From contig VXAY01006690.1 of the NCBI GenBank assembly GCA_013399855.1, forward strand, positions 94,834 to 158,833: a stretch of DNA of 64,000 nucleotides, in the 5' to 3' direction. Below are positions 1 through 13,630 of this stretch, piece after piece. Both the position numbers and the translations under genes were made by a program. How positions within the stretch are numbered: the first letter of the stretch is position 1; every line of letters starts with the position of its first letter. The notes under the pieces are model-generated. The model had not been told where the DNA came from. It made no database searches and saw only the letters and a program-made list of their open reading frames with translations. This stretch comes from Oxyruncus cristatus. Lineage: Eukaryota; Chordata; Aves; Passeriformes; Cotingidae.

Positions 1-155
1 ATCTCTCCGAACCTCAGCGGCGGAGCGGGGCCGGCGCTGGGCAGGGGGGACTCGCTGGCGTCCTTCCGCGCCCCACCGCAGCCTGCCCCGCGCCTTGGCC
101 GAGCTTCTCCTGCACTGGGCGGCTGTGCCCGCAGACTTCCTAACTCAGCCTGAGG
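1..155. promoter_or_regulatory. CpG-rich left edge (end of a CpG island or first exon)
   Basis: The first 155 bases are strongly GC-rich and contain about 16 CpG dinucleotides. From about base 165 the sequence drops to ordinary AT-rich DNA. Such a sharp patch in a bird genome usually marks a promoter or first exon. The first forward frame is open for 50 codons up to a TGA at 151-153, but the translation is a Gly/Ala/Pro/Arg-rich string I do not recognise. A weak splice-donor-like AGG|GTATGG lies at 155/156. The rest of the island would be outside the window, so gene and strand cannot be assigned. It could be an upstream LRMDA promoter, a non-coding RNA promoter or the start of a neighbouring gene. 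Confidence 0.5.
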
Positions 156-3100
156 GTATGGCCCGTAACGCACACCTTTGTGTTTGCACACCTTTCAAGT
201 TAATTGAAACTTACGTTATTTTCAGTAGAGCTCGAGCGATGTGAGCATCAAAACCACTTAGTATGTCGAATATTTTTTTTCCTGTGGACTTGTGTGTAAA
301 TGTGTAAAATATTTGCACCAGTCCAAACTTACTATAGCGGGCTGACTCTTTGCCCATAAAATGTTAAATCAACCATGACCAGACTCATTTTCCCATGTCA
401 GCCAAGAGGACTCTGTAAATCAACACATTAGGGCTTCGCTGGGTAGGAGCTGCGTGTGCTTCATGCAAAATGGCCCTGACAGCCGCTCTCTTGGTGCTGT
501 GGTCGTCAGCCTGTGGCTGACTGCAGAAGTGTCAGGTGGCAGCAGGAAACCTTGCAGGTAGAGTGCAAAATCATTGGCGACGTAATATGCAAGAGCCTGA
601 CAACTGGCACAACAGGAGGAAATTACACAGGCTGCTTTACCTTTTGATGTGATTGTGGTTTTAAGACTCATAGGTGTTTTGCAAAGCCTGTCCCACCAGC
701 CTAAAACGCTTAGAAGAGTCTGTGTCTCCTGTGAAGGCCTGGTTAGTTGTATGTGAGCAGGGATGTTCTGCAGGCACTTCCTACCATCCCAAGACGGAAC
801 CCACTTGGAAGCCATTATAGAAAAGCTCATCTCAAGGTTATGAAGGGGTGTGTGGTAGCTATACCTGGAAGCAAATGACCATAGTGGATAAATACAGCTA
901 AGAAAAAATAACATTGGCCATAGGTGCTGAAACAACCAAGACAAACTCCATTTTTTGTTCAAGAAACAAGGAATTCATCCCCCCAACTCTAAACAATATG
1001 CTATATTCTGTAAAAAGCATCAGCCAGCCAGCCCTTATCTAAACCACTATCTCTGGGTAAGGGTTCAGATACTGGAAAGCTTATTTCTGGGTGCTAGTAG
1101 GTCGAAAGGAACAGGAGACATAGTACAGCATATAACAAAATAATATCACTCCTTACTACTACACAACAAATACCAATAATTACACACATTGAATCAGATA
1201 AGATTCAGATATCAAGGTAAAGCTTTGTGCTATATTTCATGAAAAGGGCCTCAGCATAGAGAAGTCATTATCCAGTGCTCCTTGCTGGATTGCCTCCCAC
1301 TCAGAGGAGTGACCCAGCTGTGACCCAGACTCTGAACATTTGTGTGTAAATTTAATTTTCAGCATTACATCATTTCAACCGGAATCTCACCTCTTTGCTC
1401 ACTGTTGTGCTATGTGGCTTACCTGGAGGTAAAGAGAGAAAGAATAGTACAAAAACGTGCCAAATATTAGGAAATGTACGTTCATCTTAAAAGTAAGCAC
1501 ACAGCCACTTTTACGCTGTGGTCAAGTGAGACTAAATGAGAGAGCCAGTAAGGTGAGAGGAAAAAAAACACAGTAAGTTTTAAATCCTACATGATAACAA
1601 AAGGATCTTTTGAGGGTTACTTATGAAGGGGTAATACAAACTCTGGTTACAAAATTTCCCATGTAAAAAAAAAAAAAGAAGAAAGCATTAGCCAAACAAC
1701 TGCTAGTAGCAGCGTTTCTCCTTGATCATTATTCTCAACCCCTGAACAATGAAAATTTGTTCTTCAAAATTCAGTGTTCTTTTTTAGTGGGGTTTTGCAT
1801 TTTTGCTAAGACCAACTAAGCATACACTCTACTTCATCAAACTGTAATTTTTTATTTTTCATTCTGAGCAGAGAGGTACAATTTATGTAATTTCTTTCCC
1901 ATAAAAACCCTGAAAAATATCTCTCTTCTATGTCTATGTCATTCACAGAGAGTTCATATCCTTAATGGATGACAAAGTAGGCAGAAGCATAAGAGTGTGA
2001 AGAGGTTTTTTTTGCCACAGGCCAGTTTCATTCAGGTACTCCCAACTCTGATTAATGTACTACCTTTAATGTCACGAGTAGAGATTAAAGGCACAAGTCC
2101 TTACAGTAAATAAGAAGTCTGTTCAAGTAAACTTCTTAAATTGTGGCCATGGAAGAACGGAGACTAGGAAGAAGAACAGAGGTAGGAAGATTTCAGTTGC
2201 ATTTCCAGGTTTACCATTAACAGTGTTCAACTCTATTTTGTGGCTCTGTATCTGTGAAATAGGTCCTTGTATTTAGTTTTCAATTACAAAGAGTTGTTAT
2301 GAGGATGAGACAGTAAATGCTATAATGCATTACCATGGCATAAAAATACAAGAACACAATCTCACACTCCCTATAGAAAAGCTCCAATATTATGCAGTGT
2401 GTCTTGCTGTGTAATAGCATAGTCAAATCAAGAGGATCATCTCCTTCCTATCTGAATGTCATGATTTCTTGTCAGAATTAAACGTGCTGATGCTGCTGCA
2501 AGTTCTATGTTTTGCATTGCTCAGTCACTAGAAACAAACATACATCAAGGTTTCTTATTCCTTCCCTAATTTTCAAATTTGTGAAATGGTGTAATACAAC
2601 ATATGCATGTAATGATGACATATGTTTGGACCTTTGAATTAGTAGTTGCCACATATTTCTATAATATTCGAAGTTGGTGTTCTTGTTGTTTTCTTTATAT
2701 TTACACAATATGCTGCTTTTACCCATGACCTTGAACTCACAAATTATCTCTGTGCTAGTAAAACATAGGTACAAACGTTATTATTATATAGCATTGGTAG
2801 GCTTGTTTGAATGTTATTAATATACAAGGGTAAAATCAATTAGCAAAACACCATTTTTGAAATGTAATTTATTTACACTGCATAGGAGTATTCTTTGGTT
2901 GAATAGCTCCAAGACAGAGATAATATAATAGTGTTGGGGCTACTTCAGTTAGGGCTTGCATCTTCTCTCCATGGAGTGAAAGGCAAAATTTTCTCATTTA
3001 CTTGTATATGAAAAGAACTGCACAGTGGTAGGCAGATGTTTTGGTTGAGTAATCACCATTGTCTCATTCCCACATTTTTATAATAATCTGAATGGGAAGG

Positions 3101-6100
3101 AAACAGATTTAAGTATAATCCCTTCATATGTATTACAGATATTTAATATCAAAGTATGTTAATAAGAAAGAGGAATGGCTGAACCCAAATTATAACATCT
3201 AAGAAAAACAGTAAACATCACAACCCAATTAAAAAAGATGCTTCACTTTCCCTAGACTGTTGGTACCCATTTGTATCTGCTATTGTTAATAAGAAACAAT
3301 ATTCATAAACCAAAGGAGAAAAAAAATAAGAATCTGATGCTTTTTTTTGTTACTCATGAAAACTATGTAGAGTAGATAGGATTTTTTAGAGGGTATATTT
3401 CTGATTACAGCGCTCATATAAACAACTATGGATCTGTAATGGGCTCTTTATCAGGAAGATAAAAGCTATTCTTGGCCAGTACTGCCTTCTTATTTCAATA
3501 TACCTCTTAAAATCATTTGTATAATAAAGACAACTGGGGCTCAGCTGGGGATATGGAGATAACTTGACCTTGCTTTTTTGGCTAACAGTTGAAATTTCTG
3601 TGACTTGGATGGCATAAAAATCTGTTATGTGCAGTAGCAAAGGACAAGATTAGTTTGTCTGAGTTCTAGGTTTTTTTCCTGGAGCAACCTGCTGCAACCA
3701 AAAGAAAAGTTGAAAGGAAATATGGTTCTTTCCTGTGGCAGTTTGTAGTTCTATTTATGTATTTATTCTGCAGTAATGAAAGCAGTAACATTTTTACAGT
3801 GGACAGTAAATAATCATGGGATGCCAAAACACACAACCCAGGGTAGGGTATATTTATGTTCGTAGTATATACACACCCCAAAAAAAGTACTCCCTCTTGG
3901 AGGACTGTTGAGCTAAAGACAGTTTGGTATTTTTTACACAGTCTCGGTGACATGTCTCTAGATAGATCAAATGTTTATCATTAGTGCCCTTATATCTTCC
4001 CAGAAGTCCTAGGTATGCCTGCTTGTGGAATATTATGAGGTGCTCCAGTACAAAAAAAAAAAAAATATCTGCAGCACCTACAGATTTCTCCAGTTAAACA
4101 TCCTCAGTGTGGGCACTAGAATATCAAAAGATCTGTTGCACTAGGGACTTCCTAAGACCTTGAAAGTCAGGGTAAATTTCATCCTTATAAGATTAAGAAC
4201 TGAAACAGGCTCCTGAAGTACAGAAAAATTAATTTAACAGTTATAAAGACATCAAATTGATGACACCAGAGAATGAAGTGCAGAATGTCCTCCCCTGCCT
4301 TGCCAGAATAATTAGAGAACAGTTCATTCATATCCTCTCTGTTGTTTTTGCAAAAATACCAGTTGTGTGAAGGGACTTCTGCCATAGAGATGCCTAACGG
4401 AGTGTGGAAACCATCTTTGATACAGTAGCCAGTGGTTACTGGCTCCATGTTTTAGTTTCTAAATGTAAAGTTATTTGATTTTTTTTTTTTTTAGCACTCC
4501 TCATATACTATGGCTGATTTTGATTCTTTGCCCTTTTCCTGCTAAGGATTTTTGCTTCACCTTTAAGTGAAGCATACAAGTTCAGATACGAAGTTCTTGA
4601 TTTTTGTCAGTTTAGGTCAAATCGTGAGCAGAGTTTTTTGGATTAAAAATGCTTAGTCTTCCACCCTTCCATTCCAAATAAAATAAAATTGCCTGAAGAT
4701 ATCTACTATAATCTAATCTATGATATCCTGATATGTATACTATCAACTTTAACATTTTTACATCTTCAGTAAATATCTGCAATCACTGTTTAATACAAAT
4801 AGTTCTGAATTCTCATAAATATATTTACTGCATAATTCATGTCACACAGGTATTACTGTCAGTAATGGATGAGGAACAACACTAGGATAATATATAAAAG
4901 TAGAAAAAAACATTTTTTAGTAGTTAGTATTTTCAGGGTATTGGTTTCTAATAACATCATTTTGGTCATAATACTTTTTAGCGCAACTGAAATGACTTAT
5001 GCAAAGTGATGAACTAACCCAAGCACTTTTATTATACCTGAAACGCTGAAAGTGTCTTGCATTATAGAAGTGTGTATAAAACCAGTTTAGCTCTTCTACT
5101 TGCTTCAAGTCAAACAGAAAAACAGATCAGAATTTTTCTTCTTACAAAGTGAAATAGCCCTCCTCTCATCCCTGTGTGTGACTTGTGAGGTGCCAATGAG
5201 TTGGAGAGGAACCTTCATGATAACTGGGTTCCCCCTAATAGTGGGAAGTTCTTAAATGATGGAGATTTATGGAGAGAACAAATGTCTCAAGCAGAGGGAA
5301 CATAGCTACGGCACATTGTGGGCTGTAGTGGTGCTGAACCTGGTGTGACTCCTTTGGTGGAGGGTGAAGTGTCAACTCTGGGAGCTGGTAAAAAGCTTTT
5401 CTTCAGCTTCTACCATGACTTTGAGGTGTGCAAAGCCTATAAAACGCTATACCTACCCTGTTTAAGATGTTCTCAGGCTTTGCTTGTGTACACTGTTCAC
5501 TTTCAGGATTCCACCTGATAAAAATAATATCCTTCCTGCTAAGAGAAAGTTTGAGGCTGGTTTAGCAGGCTGTTCACTTCATCATGGGCTGCACTGGGAT
5601 AATAAAGACTCATGCTGGGTTTCATTTTCTTTACTCATGAGAGATACACTGGTAACCATAAGGCCTTGGAGATTTATATGTCCTTTTAGAGCCAACAGAC
5701 ACACAGCACACATTTTATGTCTCATACCTAATTATAGAAATCTATCTGAAAGTAATGCAGCTTTTAATTTTTTTAGTCGTTTGAGTTATGTTTAACCAAT
5801 GAAAAAAGAAAAATATGATGTTGTATGTGTACATGGGTGATCTGAGAAGTTCTGGCTTGCTGGAAGCAGCCTGGGCCAGTGAAAAGGAAAAGTTTCTCAG
5901 TAGCACACAAGAAGAGGTGACTTGGTGGCACCTTGACATGGATGGTTCTGACCACAGAGACAAGCATTTTGACGGAAAAACCCTGAAAGCTACCAACTTA
6001 AAAAATATGTCAGTACATCGCTTGAGTAGCTCTGCATAAGTATCTACAATTTCTGACCTGAAGATCACTGCAGAGCCATCTGGATTCCTTGGCTTTTCAG

Positions 6101-7195
6101 TTTAGGGCTAGATCTCTAGGCTAGGCTGGATGAATGTAGGAGCTGAGCCTCCACAGTCCTCTAGAGGAAAGGAGAATGTGACATTTTCTGCCAGTCTCAC
6201 ATCTCCAGGGTAGCAATGGGACAGAAATTCCAGGATGAGACAAGAGACGAGCTTGGGTAAGTGCCCTGATTTTATTATACCTGTTTGAAGCTGGGGAAGG
6301 AAGAAAAGCATGGGCAGCTTGTAGGGAATGTATGCTATATGGAAGTGGACAACCAAACAGGAGGTGCCCATTGAAGAAATGTTGTGCTCAAAGTCCAGGA
6401 ATGACTTCCAGGATCCTTCATTCCATATCCTTCACAGTCATGAGAAAAAATTTTCTTCTTTAACCAATAGTTTTGCAGACTTTGGTCATTGCTTGCATAG
6501 TATCAACTACCATATGTGCCTACATACTAACAGTGACACATCTTAGCTCACTAGCAGCCAAGAGAAGGGCACAGAATCTCAGCAAGCAGTGTTGTACACG
6601 TCATCACTAGCACACAGTATACTCACAATCTGAACTCACTCTGACATCCATTTGCATGGGGCTGTTCACATTTGTGTTCCCACTAGCACCTTTCCCACCT
6701 GTACCAAATTTAATAGCGCCAAGTGGTGCCACACAGACTGGGAAGATAAATCCTCTTTATCCGTCTCATATATTCCTGGACATAAAACCCACAATCAGCA
6801 AGAACTCAAGTTATTAAGTTCTCTAGCATCCCTCTCATGCCTTCACCTCAGCTTTCTGTATCAATCATATTGCTGGCTCTATAAGGCATAAGATTGTGTT
6901 TCTCTTCTGATGCTGCCATGCTAACTTGGAAAACATCAGTGTCAGCACATTCCTGCAGCCCTTTCAGTAATATGAATGGTCCTCTCACTCGGGTGGGAAG
7001 GTTACCAATTGCTTTTTTCTGGTGTGTAGTTTCTGGACATAATGAAGCCTCATTTATAGCTTTTTGGATATGGTATTACTGGAATCCCTTGGTTGGAATT
7101 CACTTGTGAAAAGAGGGTGCTCATCCATCCCAAGATAAAGTCTCTCAATATATATAGGCATGTTCTTCACCACTTCTATGGTAATCAGTGCAGGC
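156..7195. other. Non-coding AT-rich DNA upstream of LRMDA
   Basis: No supported gene. Open frames here are short, start at non-ATG codons or lack splice context and recognisable domains; they are chance frames. Short homopolymers are present, for example 14 A at 4052-4065. I see no transposon that I can name and no RNA gene. Confidence 0.7.
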
Positions 7196-7445
7196 CAGCA
7201 AGACCACAGAATGTGAAGTGGTTGGAATGGACCTTAAAGATCATACAGGCCCAACACCACCTGCCACGGGCAGGGACATGCTCCCACTAGACCAGGTTGC
7301 TCACGGCCTTATCCAAACTGCATTGAACACTGCCACGATTGGGGCATTCACAATCTCCCTGGGCAACCTGTTCCAGTGTCTAACTACCCTCGCAATAAAA
7401 AAATTCTTCCTAATATGTAACCTAAATTTCCTCTTTTGAGAGGGG
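7196..7445 (-). mobile_element. CR1 LINE fragment, minus strand
   Basis: Read on the + strand, this stretch has the familiar order of an inverted avian CR1 3' end: GGTTGGAATGGACCTTAAAG, then CACCTGCCACGGGCAGGGAC, then CCCACTAGACCAGGTTGCTC, then GGGCAACCTGTTCCAGTG, then AAATTCTTCCTAATAT. The element therefore lies on the minus strand, with its 3' end at about 7196 and its truncated 5' end near 7445. Only about 250 bases of untranslated and end-of-ORF2 sequence remain, with substitutions throughout, so it is an old, dead copy. A weaker repeat-like texture may continue to about 7500, but I could not support it. Confidence 0.9.
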
Positions 7446-10400
7446 TGTCTCTTCTCATTCGTGCAATTAAAAGAGCCAGATGGGAGCATTGTATTGGGTG
7501 GGTGACAGTCTGCATGATCTTAGGAACCTCTGGCTGATACAGACTATGCAGGGGTAGAAAACTGGTGTTACAGACTTCCTCTATGCCAGACTGATTTTCT
7601 CTTTTGAGTGAATTGGGGCTCACCACAGTGTTATGGCTGTCCCCTAGGTGTCCTCTGACAGGTTTTTGAAATGCTGGGAGCTGTCACTGATCAATTAAGT
7701 GAAACATTGGGTCAGGTTGCTTTTACAGAGCACACCTGAGAGGTTGTGTTAGACATGAAGCATTGATTAAGTGATTACAAGATATGCAAAGTACTCGAAT
7801 GGCCCATGGCTGCAGCTGGTAAGGGGCATTTGTGGAGCCAGTTTGGAAATCAGATCATTCTACATAAATATGACTTAGAGCTAAGGTTTTCTTCTCTTAC
7901 AGGAAGAAATACAAGGGTATTACAGATTTACTCTTCAGTATCTGGCTCAGAATCTTCAGATTGTCAATGACAATCATAGTCACTCTCAAATGAAAGAACA
8001 TTAAGCATGGAAGGTTGGGCATAGAAAAAGTGAAGTACCAGAATAGAGTTTGACTCTTGGTTCTGTTGTTCAGTTCATGGACATGATGAGAGTCTTGAAG
8101 ACAGAACATGAAGATCAAATGATACCACCACTGTGTGATCCCTCCCTCATTTTGTGCAAAATCTTCAAGGGAGTGAATGCCAAGAGACCATAATTTGTCA
8201 CTGACCCCTTTGAGAGGTGTGGCAGTAGCACAATACAGCAAAGTAGCCTATTTTTTCTTCACCACAGAGAACATACAGAAGTCTGATACAAAATTACAAA
8301 CCCATAGTGGTTTCTGTACCAAGCTGGAGGACTAAAAGCAATAAAGGATTATAGTTTAAGGTAATAATAAGAATGCACTTCTAAACCAGTAAATTATGAA
8401 TTCTAGAAATTAGTACTGAAAGCATACAAAAAATGATGCAGTTATGGTTACCAATATGGGTTACATTTAGTATGTGCACCCGGGAACACATTGGTTTGCC
8501 ATTTTGTAATCAGTGACAGACTATCGTACCTCAGAAACAGGATAAACAGTATGACCTTTCTCTATTCTGCATATTAAAATCAGAATACAAAATTGAAATA
8601 AAATAATTTTCTAGTGGCATTAGACTGACAAGTTTGATAGAATTAATGTGATGTGACTATATAGTTATGTTAATTGGATACATTAATTTTTACTGTTAAA
8701 ACAAGCATGAAGTGGCCTGGACCTACTTTAAGGGAGTCAGCTGAAAAAAACCTCTCTGAGTGATACAAAGTGAAGTTCTGTTCAGTTCAAGAACTGGCTG
8801 GGGAGGTGGGGACAGGCAAGGTTAGTATGGGCTGTACTTCTGGGTCACTGTTTTTTTTCTTTGGTCTATAGGACTGCATCTTGTGAAACTCCTTGGAGGA
8901 ATCTCTTGATCATATGTATTCCCCTCTCACAAAGAAGTTTGTAAAGCAATATTTTGTTTCACAAGAAAAAATAGAAGTCCTGCAAAAGACCCAGCTTTTG
9001 TCCATTAATTTTGCGTTTTGTTTTTATATTTTCCATTCTACAAGAGGGAAAATACTTTTCATTTTTCATTACACATGGAGAAGCAATTTTCATTCTTGGG
9101 TTTTATCCTCACTTCTGAGTGGTATTAGCAAGACAGCTAACCTTTCAAGCTATCCTCAGTGTAACTAACTGTAAAACTGGGATATTAATGCTTAATTGAG
9201 ATGGGTATAGTAGGGCTTAATTGATTAATATATGTAAAATGTCATCAAATTTTCAGATGAATGACACTTTAGAAGTGTTAGGTATGACTTCTTTTATGTT
9301 TTAAAATAACCAGTATAAATAGCACTAAGAACTGATCATTAAGGACAATTTTTGCAAATACATTTACTTATCTTTCCACTGAGAGACAAATTATTATACT
9401 GTACAGTGAATGCAATTTCAAACAGCAAACGTAGAAAAGAATTAACATGCATTTTCATTGACTAGAAGGAGTAGATAAATACTAATAAATTTCCTCATAG
9501 ATAACAACTTGGAAATATTATTTTCAATATGTTAGTTTATGGGCCAGTATGATGAAAAAATATATATTCATTATATATAAGTGGTAATTAAGCTTAAAAT
9601 AGAATCTCTGAAATCAGTGGACTTGTCTTCTTTGTGCTCACTTATCTGTTAAGTTTTTGATGAAGGTTTTGGTCTTAGCTTTTCTACTTAGATAGGACAA
9701 TTTTTAAATCGTACTATAAAACAGACACCCTAAAACTTTCCAGGTAACAAAAGATTTTAAGAGCTGTGGTTACATTAAAATTAGAACTTCTTTTTGTTTG
9801 TGATAGTGTGGACAGTTCTGTAGCTTCACTAACATATCCATTTTTTCATAATGAAAAATTAACAGCAGGGAAGAATTGAATTTAATATCTTGCTATCCTT
9901 TCATATGTTTTAACATATGGAATAAGCAGAAATACTCACCATGCTGCTGCATCTTTGAGGTTATTTCACCAGATTTTTTTCACGTTATGAAGAGTTTAAT
10001 GTCTTTTTTCAATTCATTTTCTTTCAAGTCAGACTTCTACTTGCTGTAAGATCAAATAAAGAGGAAAAAAGCATCCAAGTTAGCCATTAGGTCCAAGGTA
10101 TTTAGGACTTTCCACAGGAGGCTCCACACGCTGTATCAAGGCTGCTGTATCTGAAGTGCATTTCAAACTGCATTGTGAGATTAAAAGGCTTCAGTACCAC
10201 GTCTGGGATGCCAAGGAGCCAGAAGGTTAGGTGAGACCTTTCTTGGCTGTGTATCACCACTAGCAGGTGAACCAGAGTGCACATTCTCAAGGGAAGAAAA
10301 AGAAGTTTTAATTACCAAAAAGCTTAATTAAATATCAATAAATATTTTAATATGAAGTTAATGAATTGACATAAGATCAAACAAGCCAATGGACACTGCT

Positions 10401-13400
10401 TATAACCATCCTTGACGGTTATTGCATAACCTCAGCTTCAACACATGGTTCTCAGGCTGTACAATTTTGCAGGTTCTCTTACTGCATAGCATTGTCTTGA
10501 ACATTGTTTACAAACAAAACCTTTTAAAGAACTGCCTAATGGTTGTTTCTTTTTCTTTTTGTTTTAAATAGGGAAGTCTAAGTCAACTGACAAACTGGGA
10601 AAAAATGCTAGAAACTTGGCTAGCTAATCTGAATATTTCTATCCTTTCATCATGAGAATTAACTGTGCATATTTCTCAAGAGTTTTGGGCTGAGAATAAA
10701 GTAATTTTTGTTGGTTGCTGCCAGTTCTCTAAGAACTCAATTTGCAAAGCTATGTTTTATTCCTCTGTCCTGTAGTCCTGATCCATGATGTTATTTGTTC
10801 TGACAGCTTCCTTTTTGCTGGGTTCTGTCATGTAAATTGAGTTATTCCACTAAAAAGTTGTTTCTTTTTTTTTTCTGTTTGGCTCCCCCCCCCACCCCTG
10901 AGAGAGAGGAAAACAATTAATTTGCACAAGTTTTATGAATAATAGTATTTTAAACTTCCTGAACCTTTTTTTCTCTGTCTTGGTAAGAAATCTGTTGTAA
11001 TATTGTTGTGACTAAATTTTAAGACTGCAGCATCATCTGTGACTAGATCTTTTAGCCTTCACTTTTTATAACAGAATTCACCCAGCCTCGACTTAACGAG
11101 GTACAGAATCTTCAGCATGTGACCCGGATGTAGCACACTGCTCTAACTCACTGCATAATCATGTGAACTATTATGTCACTCAGATACACCAGTATAATCA
11201 TTACTAGAAATAATCCCAAACTAGAACCCTGTGGTGTTTTTTGGTTATGGCAAGTTAAGGGTATTAAAATATGCTACATTGTCAACTTTGAAGCTGAAGT
11301 TCTTACACCATCGTGGTGTGATTCATGTTATCTCAGTTCTGATCTGGAGACAAAGCCTGGCAGAGTTTGAAGTGATTTTATTCTTGATGTCCATTAAATC
11401 CATTAATTGGCCATTAATTATCTTCTTTTTTTTGCAAATATGCTGACTCTGTTTCTATTTTGGTTTTGTGATGTGGACATCTTTCTGCTCGATCCAAAAT
11501 AGTTTGTTCCTAATTAGTCATATATATTTTCCAACACCATCATTTTTCATCTGACTGGGATCTCACAAAGAGACATAAGCATAGAGAGCTTTATGTTATA
11601 TTGTTATCAGTCATCTGTTGTTATCAGTCCACCTTCATCTTTACTTGAAAGAAGCATTTATAAATCTGAAGCTTTAAACTGTTCTTTTGTGATTGTGGAA
11701 AAGGTCCCCAGTATGATGGCCAATATCAGCATGTTTTCGGATACTTTTATATGTATGAAGTAAAAGTTGGATTCCAAAATGAAGACAAGAATTTCCCTAA
11801 GTTTAGCATTGGTCTGTCTCTAATAATCTCTGCAGTATAAACAGGAAATCTCTTTGGTTTTAGTCTGCTATTTCTTTTTTGTTACTCACCAAATGAAGGC
11901 TTATCAAAAGATTTTTATTATTTTTTTATTATTTGTACAGATGGTTTGGAGACTAAAACATAACATACAACTTATGGAGGACAGCTCTGTTCTCAATGAA
12001 TGAAGCATTACATTGGCCCAGCTACTTTCTTTCTTTTCACTTTCCCACTTGGGTAGTGAGAAGGGTCTAGAAGTACAGGTTTTTGGAAAGCAGTGAGATA
12101 ATATTTTTAAAGTTGTAATGAATCTAATCCTAATATCACAGGACTGCTTGACTTGCAAGTAGAAATTTTTCTCCTGTATTTCCTATTCACAGTAATGCCA
12201 TTTTCTTGTTAAAGAATTTTCCTGCAAAAATACATTACCAACGACACTGGGCTCCTTTTTTCTTGCACTTGCTCACACATGATTTTTTAGTTCTTGAAGA
12301 ACTCAACATTGTGTGACTGAATTGTAAGAGATGCAGGACTGGAAAACCTAGGACGAAAATGTCTTGTAGGATGAGCAGGTACTACAGAATGTACAGTCTA
12401 TAATTAGGCAATCTTTCTGCTTCATCTTACCTAGGAAACAGGATTATGCATGTTATTGGATTTGAAGGATTTCTAAGTTAGTATATTTGTATGCAAGGAG
12501 AGTAGAGGAGAAGAGTAAAAATTAAAATCACCAGCAGGAAGATTCAAGAAGAGTCAAGTTAAACTAAACCACCTTGTTTTCCCATGTGTTCTTTCTCATT
12601 TTCAACAAGTGTAAAAACAGTTTCTTGTAGTTGCCATGTTTACGTATGTCTCTCTAAATTAATTGACAATAAATTGCTTGGGAGACTACACCTCTGCAAC
12701 TTTCAGCTTTCAGCTCTTCCCTCTTGCATCATGTGTGTGCACGTTCTTTTCCTAGTGATGTCTCCAGAGGCAGAATTAATGCTAGCTGCACTATGTTTAT
12801 CCCTCCTCACCCAGAAGGATGGGTGGATGAAAGTAGTGAGTAATGGGAAAAGTTGCTGTTTAACAATCTGCAGAGGATGGTGGCTTTTGTTTGGGCTCTT
12901 TTCTTTCTTAGCCATCCAAATTTTTAGAAAATTCTATACATTTCCATGGTAATCTTTGGCACTTAAAAGATAAACCAAAAAATATCAAATGGCTTTAGAA
13001 GTGCACAATGGGGAACTAAAACATTTGCTACTTAATATGCAGAAGTTATTCTATACTGAAATGTACTGTGATGACTACTGATTAAACTCTATACCTGCTT
13101 ACTCCTCTTTTCAGCAGCAATATCCTGTATCTGTTATCTCTGTGGAATGCTGTGGTTTTCTCCTTTGCTGGTATAACCTGCTCCAAGATGTAAGATTAAA
13201 GAATGAGGCCATGAGAAGCAGAGAAGGAATCTGTTTGCTGATGTTAGGTATTCCCACACCTTGGCTTGAACTCCTTCCTGATCCTCCCTGATACAATTTT
13301 CTGTCAGGGTAGAGAATCATCTTTAGGGGCATACGCTCTTAGGGGCATATGGCCCCTTCCAATGTTTATTTTCAATAGTATATGCCTATTTATGGATAGG

Positions 13401-13484
13401 TCTCTCTTATTATGCAGTGTTTCTGGCAAAGTAAGATGCAGACTGTGCCTTCTTGGATTAATCAGGTGAATACAGTTCTTTCTG

Positions 13485-13630
13485 AAAAAAAAAACAACCC
13501 AAATCTAAACCAAAAAAGAAAGAAAACCACAAACCCCTCAAAATGCAAAAAAAAACCAAACAACCCCCCCCCAAAACACCCCAAAAGAAAACAAAAAAAC
13601 CCCCACTCCAGAAACATACCCCAAAACCAC
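13485..13630. repeat. A/C-rich low-complexity tract
   Basis: About 145 bases made almost only of A and C, with runs of A broken by CC, CCC and a nine-C block, from AAAAAACAACCC to CCCCAAAACCACC. The open frames across it on both strands are composition artefacts, giving Lys/Pro/Asn-rich or Phe/Gly-rich strings. Polymerase slippage on an ancestral A-rich sequence is the simplest origin. Confidence 0.85.

Noticed and set aside
420..962. 180-codon minus-strand frame
   Set aside because: Starts at TTG, and has no recognisable homology or exon signals. It is the longest frame without N, but still consistent with chance.
7093..7626. Several overlapping 60-83 codon frames
   Set aside because: They lie in or beside the minus-strand CR1 fragment and are shadows of it.
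12584..12952. 122-codon plus-strand frame
   Set aside because: Non-ATG start, no recognisable domain, no splice or poly(A) context; expected by chance in a 64 kb window.
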